From assembly GCA_001600355.1 (NCBI GenBank), contig BCJU01000001.1:2935178-2999177 (forward strand): a stretch of 64,000 nt of DNA. The letters are read 5' to 3'. The stretch is from Meira nashicola. Its lineage: Eukaryota > Basidiomycota > Exobasidiomycetes > Exobasidiales > Brachybasidiaceae. This document shows, one piece after another, positions 11,451 through 20,422 of the stretch. Made by a program: the position numbers and the translations under genes. Position 1 is the stretch's first letter. Each line of letters opens with the position of its first letter. Under the pieces are notes generated by a model. That model was given only the letters and a program-made list of their open reading frames with translations, was not told the DNA's origin and searched no databases.

Positions 11451-13583
11451 TTAAAGGCCATCTAAGAAGTGTCGAATTTGACTATCAAGGCCTGAATCAC
11501 TTGGAATGCTTAAAACATCTTGACTGCTGCTGAGATTGATCGGCTCTGGTTGACGCGAGGAAGATCTATCTTGATTCACACGTTTTGGTTGAGGAGATAT
11601 GGACTTTACACGTGAACCTTCATCACTCAACTGTAATCGATTGCTGGAACGAGGGAGGACTTGCGATTTGGGCTCATCTTCTTTCGTTGTGCTTAGCAAA
11701 TCTAACTCGTCATCATCCGAGTCGATGTTCTCGGGATCGCTCATTACTGTGTGCTGAACATCGGATTGTTGTGGTACTTTTGCGATACGTGAGAAGCCAA
11801 ACGAATTGAGACTGCTCTGATGCTGACTCTTTCGCTTTTTTGTAGCATTTTTGTCAAAATCAATGTGACCACTCCAGACCTGACTCAAATCGGTCCAGCC
11901 AGCAGAATAACGTGGCGTGTTTTGCTTGTTAGAGTTCTTTGATGCTTTCTCCTTCGAACTTTTAAGCGGTACACTTTCGGCGAATTCATCTTCCCAAGGC
12001 AGAGGTTGCGTTTCAACGTCGCTAAGTGGGCTCGTCGTGTTGAATGCATCGGCTTTGCTGACTTCAGTGTTGTCTCCTTTTTTAGAGGCAGATCGCAGGT
12101 TGCGCTTTGTGAGAGTAGTTCGAAGATCTGGCAGCTCTTGCGAGGATGGCATTCGAAACGTTTCGTCCATCATGTTGCCACCCGTCTCTGGACTCTCGCT
12201 CATATACGTTTCTCCGTAATGAAATGGGGCCGTGAGCTTCCCTTGTGATTCATTGCTCTGAGCTTCATTTGCCTCGTCCACTGATGAGTGTCGGCTGATG
12301 TTGTCTATTTCTTCTTGCTCGGTCTGTCTATCAGCACTTCTGATTTGGCCAGGCCATGATCCACCAGGCGCTGTCTGGCTACTGCCTACAGCATTGCTCG
12401 CATCTCCTTCATGATATGCTAAGCTTTTATCTTCTTCCGTACCATCCTCTTCGGTAAGGATGCCTAGCCCACCTTTCATTTGAGATGCCGCTTGTGTTTC
12501 GTATGCATATATGCGTTGTCTTGTTTTAGCAGGTGATGACTGTGTTCGCCTCGTTCCATGAGCTTTCTGAAGAGGAAGCGTTCGAGACATTAGCGGCGAC
12601 TTTGGGTTTCCCAGCATATCGAGATCATCCTCCTCATCAGAATCTGGAACGTCTTGCGAGAAGTAATCTCCATCTCCAACTTGAACGATAGAGAAGCCCT
12701 TTCGTAGTGGACTCGGCGTTTTGTCTCGGAATTGACCCAAGCTTTGATTGCAAGAAGGATCGAGGAATCCAAGACGTCTAGAATCGCATTGATTCTCGAT
12801 CGGGCTAAGAGCATTTCTCTCATTCCTTCTAGCTTGTTGCATAGCATAATCCTTTGCACTTTGCTCAATCAGTGTCTTCCTCTTTGATGGTGAGATTGCT
12901 GGAGCGAAGGCTGATTTAGTACGCTTCCTGGGCTTAATCTTACGCTTCTGCACTGGAGTCGATTGCTTCGATTTGATTGATTGTTCTTCATCACTGCTCC
13001 AAGCTAGTGGTTGAGTTTCGTCCGTCGCAGCTTGAGGTTGATCATACAATTTTCTGGCTTCATTATCATTAGCTGAGCTGATAATGCTCTCGAATGAAGT
13101 CTGCGAAGTTTTTCTACGTTTTACAGGCTCTTTGTCTTCTTCGGTTATTCTGGTCGATCTCACATCACCTGAATCTGTCTTTCGTCTTTTCCCGATTGTC
13201 TTGCCGGATTGATGCGTAGAAAGGTGAGATTGCAATGACCCGAACAAGGATGAATGCTGTGCACCTTTATTGGCATTCAAATGTGAGGCAAACGACATCT
13301 CCACGTCACCTTTATCTGTTAAAAGATCTTCATCCGAGTGACTTGAGCTGGTAAAGTGATTGTCCAATGTCGATTGCTTATGGTCAGGTAATATCTTGTT
13401 CTCCTTCTGTGATGAAGTGTGTGTTTGAGAGGAATTGAAGCTAGGCAAACTTTTACGTGTAACTCTACGTCTAATTCCAGAAAGGCTAGACTGTATGCCG
13501 CCTAAAGTTCCTTTTTTACTCTTTAATGATTTGTTTGTACGATCAATTGCTGGAATCGGACGCTCTTGTATCCAATCCAGCAT
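11451..13583 (-). CDS. Unrecognised Ser/Thr-rich, probably nuclear protein
   Basis: A single-exon frame of 710 codons that I cannot assign to a family. It is hydrophilic and low-complexity throughout, with no membrane segment or signal peptide, and has several basic clusters that could be nuclear localisation signals (for example KRRKT and RKIKPRKRTK). Two copies of a short motif, ETQPL[AP]W followed by acidic residues, lie near residues 189 and 523. Several SQ/TQ and SP/TP sites are present, and a PIP-box-like segment QSTLDNHF lies near residue 71, with His where an aromatic is usual. The N-terminus MLDWIQERP and the C-terminal 20 residues look the least disordered. These traits fit a DNA-replication or repair scaffold, but that is inference. 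It is transcribed divergently from GRC3 across 389 bp. Confidence 0.75.
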   Translation of the reverse strand: MLDWIQERPIPAIDRTNKSLKSKKGTLGGIQSSLSGIRRRVTRKSLPSFNSSQTHTSSQKENKILPDHKQSTLDNHFTSSSHSDEDLLTDKGDVEMSFASHLNANKGAQHSSLFGSLQSHLSTHQSGKTIGKRRKTDSGDVRSTRITEEDKEPVKRRKTSQTSFESIISSANDNEARKLYDQPQAATDETQPLAWSSDEEQSIKSKQSTPVQKRKIKPRKRTKSAFAPAISPSKRKTLIEQSAKDYAMQQARRNERNALSPIENQCDSRRLGFLDPSCNQSLGQFRDKTPSPLRKGFSIVQVGDGDYFSQDVPDSDEEDDLDMLGNPKSPLMSRTLPLQKAHGTRRTQSSPAKTRQRIYAYETQAASQMKGGLGILTEEDGTEEDKSLAYHEGDASNAVGSSQTAPGGSWPGQIRSADRQTEQEEIDNISRHSSVDEANEAQSNESQGKLTAPFHYGETYMSESPETGGNMMDETFRMPSSQELPDLRTTLTKRNLRSASKKGDNTEVSKADAFNTTSPLSDVETQPLPWEDEFAESVPLKSSKEKASKNSNKQNTPRYSAGWTDLSQVWSGHIDFDKNATKKRKSQHQSSLNSFGFSRIAKVPQQSDVQHTVMSDPENIDSDDDELDLLSTTKEDEPKSQVLPRSSNRLQLSDEGSRVKSISPQPKRVNQDRSSSRQPEPINLSSSQDVLSIPSDSGLDSQIRHFLDGL

Positions 13584-13972
13584 AATGCTCGATAAACGAA
13601 TCTGTTAGATTGCCTGGATGATTGTTTCTTTCACCCTTTGAACATTTTGAAAAGCTCTAATGCTGGACGTGAAGATGGAGGGAAATCTGCAGAATAGGGT
13701 GGCAAGAAGGAGTCAGCCAGCCCCTTTGAATATCAAGGGTAAGTGTTGGTTGCTTAAACTCCCTCAAGCTTTTATTGCTTGCATAAGTAGTGTTAGATTC
13801 GATCAACTTACTTGACGCGTCTGGCGTGCTTTATCATGTGTTCCTAATTTGTTTAGTGTTAATGCTCACATAAGCGATATCGGACAGAAAATATTTTCGG
13901 ATATGAACCTGAATATTATAAATGCACAAGTAACTTCTTTGATGTCATCACATTAGCTGCTTTTTCTAGGCT
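13584..13972. promoter_or_regulatory. Bidirectional promoter region
   Basis: This 389-bp interval separates two divergent ATGs, so both genes must be driven from it. A CTAG trinucleotide-like acceptor sits three bases before the GRC3 ATG and could end a leader intron. No clear TATA box is seen. Confidence 0.5.
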
Positions 13973-16153
13973 ATGAGCGCTATTGCTGCTCGACGAGCTC
14001 GTCTGGCAGCAGCTGCTCTAGCTTCATCAGATTCAACTCCTGAACCTTTATCGATCAGTGAAAATGAACGAATTTCGAGAAGCAGCAGTGACACAAAGAG
14101 GCTCAACAATGCAATCATAAGTGAAGAATGTAGTAGTGCAGATGAAAGACGCAGAGGTGAAAAGAAAGGTAAGCGAATAAAGATTGCGGAAGATGATGGT
14201 AGAAAACAAGAAGTCTTGCTTAACAGCAGCAACGATAGCGAATTGACAAATAATGGAAATGGAACGGAAATCAGACAAACTAGAAACGAAGTGGAGATCC
14301 TATTGTCAAAAGTAACTGAAAGCAGCACCTTTACTTCCATCCTGGAGGGAGAAGGCAAAAATGTTCATCTTTTCTCAGAGAAATTCACTAAGAAAAGTGC
14401 AATTTGTGCTTTGAAATTGGGCGAAACGATGAATTTACTCGGTCGTGGTACAGTGAAAGTACTAGATGGAGCTGTATGTTTAGGTGGTGCTATCCTCTCA
14501 TCTCTACATCGGGAAGCCTTTGTTCTGGCACCGACAATATCACCTTTGCCAGTACTGGAAGCAATTGGGACAATTTCCGAAACAGATCAATTGAAACAGT
14601 ATGGATTCAATTTTGCACAAAATTATGCTGCAATCATTCAAATGGAAGAAGACACTTCTAGTAGAGTGGAAGAGATACATTCTATATGCACACAAATTCC
14701 CAAAAATGCTTTCGAAACGTCTCCTTTCTACTATTCATCTTGGCCTTTGGTAAATTTTGGTCCACAGTCTACGCAAAGTAAAGCCCTGTTACATGTGCAT
14801 ATACCAACTGCATGGAAGCAAGTCCTTACAGCAACGGAGGAACTTCTACAACATGATCAAAACCTTAACCCTACATTTCTCATACGAGGACCCAAGAGAG
14901 TTGGTAAATCTACTTTGAGTCGCTTTCTGTTACAAAGGCTTTTGACGAAACAAGAAGGAAAAGTTGCTTACCTTGAAACAGATTTGGGTCAATCAGAATT
15001 TAGCTTGCCAGGAGTGGTTTCTTTGCACGTATTTGATTCAATTTGGCAAAGAAAGCAAGGTTCATCATCAATAATTTTTGGACCTAGTTGGGCAAGTATT
15101 CGACAACCTGTTCATGCTCATTTCTTGGGTGATACAAGTCCGAAAAATGATCCGGGTACATACATTGCAGCAATTCAAAATTTGTTGGCTTCTTACAGAA
15201 ACTCTTGGGCTTCTCAAGGCGTACCTCTTATTGTTAACACTCAAGGTTGGGTAAAAGGTTTGGGAGCACAGCTATTGTCACAAATTGAAGCGATTGTTGA
15301 GCCATCACTCATTCTCAATATATCAGAAGAAGGAGATTTGAATGACGGAGAAGATTTTCAGCAAGGACCATTACCTCGAATTGTCACGTTGGAAGCTTCA
15401 CCATCATTTTTCACAAGAGAGAGGAGTATGAATGCGGTAGAATCCCGATCTTTGAGTATCATATCATATTTCTATGCCTCAAAATTGCCCGCAACTAATA
15501 TCGACACATTGCCTTGCTGGTCCACTTCGAATGCTATATTGGAAAGGCCGCCATTTAGCATTAACATTTCTACTGGTCTCAAAGGTGGTATACATATCTT
15601 GGATCATGGCGCTCGCGTATCAGAAAGGCTTTCGTTAATGGCTTTGAACGGAAGTTGGGTAGCGATCGTGATTAGTCGCGAAGATGGACAAAATGACGAA
15701 GGCGATTCTATTCTATCCTCGCCATGGTCTATTGCTTTACGAAAGAAAAATCCTGCACAGGACGCAAGTATGTGTGTTGGATTGGGCATCGTTCAATCCG
15801 TAGACGTCGCCAATGGATCGCTTAACCTCATCTCCCCCATATCAGAGGCCATCATTCTTTCTGCAAGTAAATCTCTGCTTGGAGAAGGTCAGGTTTCGCA
15901 TTCTGTCAAGATGTCAATCATTAAAGGAGCAATTGATATACCCGTTTGCCTATCTCTAGATCGTGCAGTATTACTTGCGCTCAACAATTCCTCCACCAAC
16001 CAGACAATACCCAAAGGTGTGGCTGGTGTCGCATTTGCAAATGTGCCTTACCTTGACTTTGATGTTAATACAGCGGAAGATGAAGTTGTAATTGACATGA
16101 AAAAGCGAAGGATAAGACGCAATCTACTTCGACCTAGTCAAAGGAAAACATGA
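13973..16153 (+). CDS. GRC3: Polynucleotide 5'-hydroxyl kinase Grc3 (NOL9 family)
   Basis: Nucleolar RNA 5'-OH kinase of the Clp1/Grc3 family. In yeast it acts with the nuclease Las1 to process the ITS2 spacer of pre-rRNA, and it also affects Pol I termination. The 726-residue single exon begins MSAIAARRARLAAAA, a start seen in many fungal homologues, followed by a charged disordered region to about residue 100. The kinase core shows a Walker A motif GPKRVGKST near residues 306-314, the ETDLGQSEF segment with the catalytic Asp and Gln near 335-343, the PGVVSL turn, and the NTQGWVKGLG lid region near 422-431. A C-terminal domain follows. The length is close to the yeast and human proteins. It converges on the site-2 protease gene with only 85 bp between stops, and an AATAAA signal lies in that gap. 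Confidence 0.93.
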   Translation: MSAIAARRARLAAAALASSDSTPEPLSISENERISRSSSDTKRLNNAIISEECSSADERRRGEKKGKRIKIAEDDGRKQEVLLNSSNDSELTNNGNGTEIRQTRNEVEILLSKVTESSTFTSILEGEGKNVHLFSEKFTKKSAICALKLGETMNLLGRGTVKVLDGAVCLGGAILSSLHREAFVLAPTISPLPVLEAIGTISETDQLKQYGFNFAQNYAAIIQMEEDTSSRVEEIHSICTQIPKNAFETSPFYYSSWPLVNFGPQSTQSKALLHVHIPTAWKQVLTATEELLQHDQNLNPTFLIRGPKRVGKSTLSRFLLQRLLTKQEGKVAYLETDLGQSEFSLPGVVSLHVFDSIWQRKQGSSSIIFGPSWASIRQPVHAHFLGDTSPKNDPGTYIAAIQNLLASYRNSWASQGVPLIVNTQGWVKGLGAQLLSQIEAIVEPSLILNISEEGDLNDGEDFQQGPLPRIVTLEASPSFFTRERSMNAVESRSLSIISYFYASKLPATNIDTLPCWSTSNAILERPPFSINISTGLKGGIHILDHGARVSERLSLMALNGSWVAIVISREDGQNDEGDSILSSPWSIALRKKNPAQDASMCVGLGIVQSVDVANGSLNLISPISEAIILSASKSLLGEGQVSHSVKMSIIKGAIDIPVCLSLDRAVLLALNNSSTNQTIPKGVAGVAFANVPYLDFDVNTAEDEVVIDMKKRRIRRNLLRPSQRKT

Positions 16154-16238
16154 TGTTCTATATTCATAAAAAGCACAGAGAGTTGTATTCTACATTTAGC
16201 ATTTGTATTGCAATAATTGTACAATAAATTTGAAATCA

Positions 16239-18413
16239 TCAATCCGTTTTAACGATATGCATAACAATTGAACCTCCAAAAACAAAAATTGTCAAGAACA
16301 GTGTTGCCCAATTGATTCTCTTGTGAATTTGGGAGATTGTTCCCGGTTGTACAGATATCCTTGGCTTTCTCAAAGGAAATTTCTGCTTCCGAAGCTGACG
16401 TACCGGCTTCTTTGCTTCGCCTTGCTCTTCCTCTTCTTGTTTAGAGAGAACGCCATTCGTTCCTCCGTTTACTCTATTTCGTGTTGATTCATTTATACTG
16501 CCTTGCCGGGTATGCCGAGATTGTGAAATCGAGGCAGTATTGTCCATTTCATCTGAACATTGTACTCCATCATCCATTTTTATGTGCTTATCCGTTTGAC
16601 TTTGCGGCGAGAACCAATATGCAAAGAGCATCATCAAGAACACATCACCGTCCAAAGTTGGCAGAGGAAGCATGTTAAACAAAGCCATTGCCACACTTAA
16701 TGTTAGCGAATAATTAAAGATCATCGACATCAAATTGAACATACGCCCTGGCCAACGAAATCCTGACCATAATCGGAATGCATAAGGTGAAACATCTAAA
16801 GCCAAATGAACGGCATAGCGATTGCCCTGAAAGAGAACAACTCTCTCTTTCATCTGTCCAGCCACTTGCTTTTGCACCGTAATTCTTAAAAGCTCTTCGC
16901 GGCTGTCAGGCCGAATACAGATAGATTCTGCCGGGTATCCATTCGCATCGGTAAAAGGGCAAGAGGACATACACCGCTCTGCTTTTCCTTCTACTAAAAA
17001 GACTGGATCATAGCATCGTCCTTGCGTTCGATCAGTGTTCACGAAGCATAATTTGCTACCCAAAGCACTAGGACTGCCGTCTTCCGTACTCTTTTGCGCC
17101 TGTCCATCAATGTACTTTTTACAGCAAGTGGTCGGACTGCCTTTCCAAGAATGTGGAGCCACACACCATCCTTGATCTACAATTGGCGATATCGTGTCAT
17201 TTTGCTCATACGCCAAATATTGATCCCACAACAGTGAGCGCTTCTCTCCATACGTATAGGCAGACTTTGTAAGATCCATGTCATCCAAATGCGTTATAAT
17301 CGCTCCAGCTGAAAGATGCATCGCTAATGGAGAAGACGATCGGACTTTTTGTACCCTTAGCGCCCCGGTATCGTAGAATAACAAAGTATGGATAATGGAT
17401 CCAGCTGGTATGACGAGAAAGATAGCAAGGATGATCGCAGTCAGAGCATTGTGCCAAACACCAGCAGAAATGATCTGCATCTTCTCGCGCAATGTTACAG
17501 ATGGGTAGAAGCCCTCTTCTTCCTCTTCGCTGGGCAATCCTCCTTCAAGCTCTTGCCATGATCTGTTCTCAGCTTCCTCTTGATCTTCTGTCATTGATCC
17601 CATGGAAGACGCTGAACGTGGCAAGACTACAAATGCGCCAGGTATTATAGGATAGAGAAACATGACCCCCATTCGCAATGGAGCAAGGTCATATAGAGTA
17701 CCGCATATCGCATGACCTGCTTCATGTAATACTTGCGTGACAACAAGAGCGACTACCAATGGCAAGAGATGGGTCCATGGTAACGTTAATCCGGGTATAA
17801 GGGGCTTCAAGTTTGGAGTCCAAGCAGGGGTACTTGATCCTTGGGTGGATTGCGTCATTGTTTGGTCGGTCGAAAGCTGCCTTCGTTGTATGCTGTATGC
17901 TTGTGCCATCTCTGTTGCTTGCGCTTCGACACTTTTCTCTATTACTTCTACTGGATGCGTTTGCATGAGTTCAACAATATCCCCTATCATTATGAAAGCA
18001 CCCCAAACAACAATTGTCAAGCTAGCAAAGAATGCAATAAATGCAAAAATGATACCAAGGTCATACAATCTTGACAGCAATCTGGATCGATTCGATTTCG
18101 CAGAACCATTCTGTCGAGAGCGTTGTGAGATGTCTTCCCGATCGTATGGAAGATTTGCGAAGCTCTTAGGTCCTACAATACTATTCAAGAATCTTTCTGG
18201 TAAAGCATTGAACGCTGTTGTTTCCAATTTGATCCAAAGTGTACCTCGTGCTATGGAAAGATTGTTAGCTATTCTGTGCGAATAAAGTTGTATAAGAGGT
18301 ATTTGAACATTCTTGCTTGAACCATGATTACGTATATAGAAATCGATCAATTCTAAAGCAAGCCATGGTAGGCTCAATACGATGATGCCTTGCACCAATG
18401 TAGCGATCGCCAT
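16239..18413 (-). CDS. Site-2 protease (intramembrane zinc metalloprotease)
   Basis: M50-family intramembrane protease that makes the second cut of membrane-bound transcription factors, such as SREBP, in the Golgi. The homologue in Cryptococcus is Stp1. The 724-residue protein has the zinc-binding HEAGH near residue 229 within a hydrophobic helix. The third zinc ligand motif, PLPTLDGD, is near residue 588 in a later helix. Between them is a lumenal PDZ-like part carrying a Cys-rich insert (about ten cysteines, near residues 400-500), as in animal S2P. N-terminal membrane segments, a Gln/Ser loop before the catalytic helix, and a basic C-terminal tail with a last membrane helix complete it. 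One uninterrupted exon starts at the ATG at 18413. An SREBP pathway for sterol or hypoxia sensing is likely present in the organism, but no SREBP gene lies in this window. Confidence 0.92.
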   Translation of the reverse strand: MAIATLVQGIIVLSLPWLALELIDFYIRNHGSSKNVQIPLIQLYSHRIANNLSIARGTLWIKLETTAFNALPERFLNSIVGPKSFANLPYDREDISQRSRQNGSAKSNRSRLLSRLYDLGIIFAFIAFFASLTIVVWGAFIMIGDIVELMQTHPVEVIEKSVEAQATEMAQAYSIQRRQLSTDQTMTQSTQGSSTPAWTPNLKPLIPGLTLPWTHLLPLVVALVVTQVLHEAGHAICGTLYDLAPLRMGVMFLYPIIPGAFVVLPRSASSMGSMTEDQEEAENRSWQELEGGLPSEEEEEGFYPSVTLREKMQIISAGVWHNALTAIILAIFLVIPAGSIIHTLLFYDTGALRVQKVRSSSPLAMHLSAGAIITHLDDMDLTKSAYTYGEKRSLLWDQYLAYEQNDTISPIVDQGWCVAPHSWKGSPTTCCKKYIDGQAQKSTEDGSPSALGSKLCFVNTDRTQGRCYDPVFLVEGKAERCMSSCPFTDANGYPAESICIRPDSREELLRITVQKQVAGQMKERVVLFQGNRYAVHLALDVSPYAFRLWSGFRWPGRMFNLMSMIFNYSLTLSVAMALFNMLPLPTLDGDVFLMMLFAYWFSPQSQTDKHIKMDDGVQCSDEMDNTASISQSRHTRQGSINESTRNRVNGGTNGVLSKQEEEEQGEAKKPVRQLRKQKFPLRKPRISVQPGTISQIHKRINWATLFLTIFVFGGSIVMHIVKTD

Positions 18414-19198
18414 CGGATAAAATTCTCCCTTGAAGAGATCTAAAAGGCTTCTGATCGTTCTTCTCTATAGTCCACCGCAAAAGAGGATCTATCTTGAATC
18501 CATTTTGTATATTAACCTGCTAAGAGACTTTTCCAATAGTCTTGAAGGAAGTTAATGTTGGAGAAGAAATTAGTTATCAGCACTTATTCCTTCAAAAGAT
18601 TAGTGCAGATTTGAAATCTTTCACTGCTTTAGCGCCTCAACTGTCACTCATTTCTGATACATTTATCGAGCTCTGATTTCTGATCTGCATCCCCGCGCCA
18701 CGTCCGCCCGCCCGATACCCGTAATGCTTGGGAGCTAGTCAAGCTTGGCAAATCATATTCTGACTAAAGACAGTGAGATCAAGATTAGACACTTTTATGA
18801 TGAAAGGAGTTCATGCATTGCCTCCGACATAAATTATGAAGCTCATCTTTTCACACTTCTTTCGCACTCTAGATAATTCCGTTGATCTCATTTCTGAAAC
18901 TTGCAATAGATCTTATTGACAACAGCGTTCGGATGACAGGTGAAAAAAAGTGAAAGTAGTGTTGCATGTTCTTTACGAAAAGTGTATATAAAGAAGATTG
19001 ATCTTGTTTGTGTATGTGAAAGGAAGAATGGATGGAGTAGGTTCTTGCACTTGATTTGATGTAAGGATAATGCTTGTGAAGGACACTTGCGAGGAGGAGG
19101 ATAGGTTGACAATCTAGGTCAAATACAAGCTTGTCATGGTATTGCAACTTGAATTCTTTCCAGATCGATGTCAAGAATCTCCCTCCTCTTTTTCAAAA
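18414..19198. other. Intergenic region between S2P start and V-ATPase c stop
   Basis: 785 bp without a supportable gene. It contains the S2P promoter and the 3' untranslated region of the V-ATPase gene. Short overlapping minus-strand frames at 18869-19174 have no recognisable features. Confidence 0.6.
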
Positions 19199-19871
19199 TT
19201 ACTTGCATGATGGTCCTTCAGAAGCACGGGTGTTGAGAATCAAAGCAACAATTAATCCGTACAATCCCAAAACTTCTGCGAAAATCAAGATCAAAATCAT
19301 TCCGATGAACAATCTTGGTTGTTGAGCTGTTCCCCGTACACCTGCATCTCCTACAATACCGATTGCAATTCCTGCTGCCAAACCAGATAGACCGACAGAA
19401 AGACCTGCTCCCAATTGAATGAAACCTGCGTATAATGTCATTGGGTTTTCAATTCCACCTGAAATCAAGACACTGACCACTAATCCATAAATGGCAATAA
19501 TACCAGCCATAACGACTGGAATAATGCACTTAATCAACAAATCGGGACGCAAAACACCCATTGCACTGATACCAACACCGGATTTGGATGTACCGTACGA
19601 AGCACCGAGACCTAGATAAGATAGCATAGCGGGAAGGTTTGTCAGTAATCGCAGCTTAATAGAGCGGTGATATTCTGATTCTGATTTGTTTAAATATACT
19701 CACAGGTGAAAACGATAGCAGCAGTGCAGCCCTATTGTTAGCCACGAAAGAAATTGAAGGCAAAGTTAGCATGTTGCCTTGTTCTAATCGACATCATTCT
19801 TCTGTCTATTTTCTACTCACCATTGCACCAAAGAAGGGCGCATAAACGGGACACAGTTCAGAGCTCGACAT
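19199..19871 (-). CDS. VMA3: V-type proton ATPase proteolipid subunit c
   Basis: Subunit c of the membrane rotor of the vacuolar H+-ATPase, which acidifies the vacuole and endosomes. Three exons join cleanly: 19871-19821, 19731-19704 and 19611-19199, giving 163 residues (yeast Vma3 has 160). The small exon 2 (28 nt) would be missed by simple ORF calling. The start [18 protein letters not shown] is the signature of subunit c rather than c' or c''. Four transmembrane helices are visible, with the proton-carrying glutamate in [12 protein letters not shown] near residue 140 and the near-universal [16 protein letters not shown] and [15 protein letters not shown] segments. Donors are GTGAGT, and acceptors are TAG in both introns. 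It is transcribed divergently from the DNA methyltransferase. Confidence 0.95.
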
Positions 19872-20422
19872 CTTGAATGAATATTTGTTGAACGATCGAA
19901 GAAAAGGCGTTTGTTGAGCTGATGTTCAACTTTGATGACGATAAAAGGTTGATCGAAGTTAAAGTATAAACCTAAAGATTCGCGCGACGAGCAATGGCTG
20001 CAAAAAGGTACGCAAATCCACTCTCGAAGACATGCACACTAGCCACTCTATAACTGTACTGTAGAGGGGTATGTAGCTTGTGCGTTTGCGTACGTGCGAG
20101 GCTTGCCAGGCTTAGAAAGTTGAATTGCTGATGAAAAGAGGCATGTGCGCGGTGTTGCTGAGTGACTTTGCCCCTTTCCTCTTTGCGCACGCACGCGTGC
20201 CAAACTGACAAAGCACACTGCTTCTCTCTCGTCCACGTGTCGAAATTGATTTGACGGGCGTCCACTCAACGCGAATGGCCGTTGCAGATGGCATTGAAAG
20301 CCTTGTTTCCGTGAGATGACGGGGTGTAAATAGCATTTGACGAATCCGTGTTACAATGATGATTTGTTGTTCTTTTCTCTGCTGTGATTTTTGACATCTT
20401 GCTTTGTCTCCTCTAATCAACA
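19872..20422. promoter_or_regulatory. Divergent promoter region, V-ATPase c / DNA methyltransferase
   Basis: 551 bp between two divergent start codons. It is slightly more GC-rich than other gaps and contains CACGTG at about 20234-20239, a possible bHLH site. The overlapping short minus-strand frames here show no family features and are not called. Confidence 0.45.
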
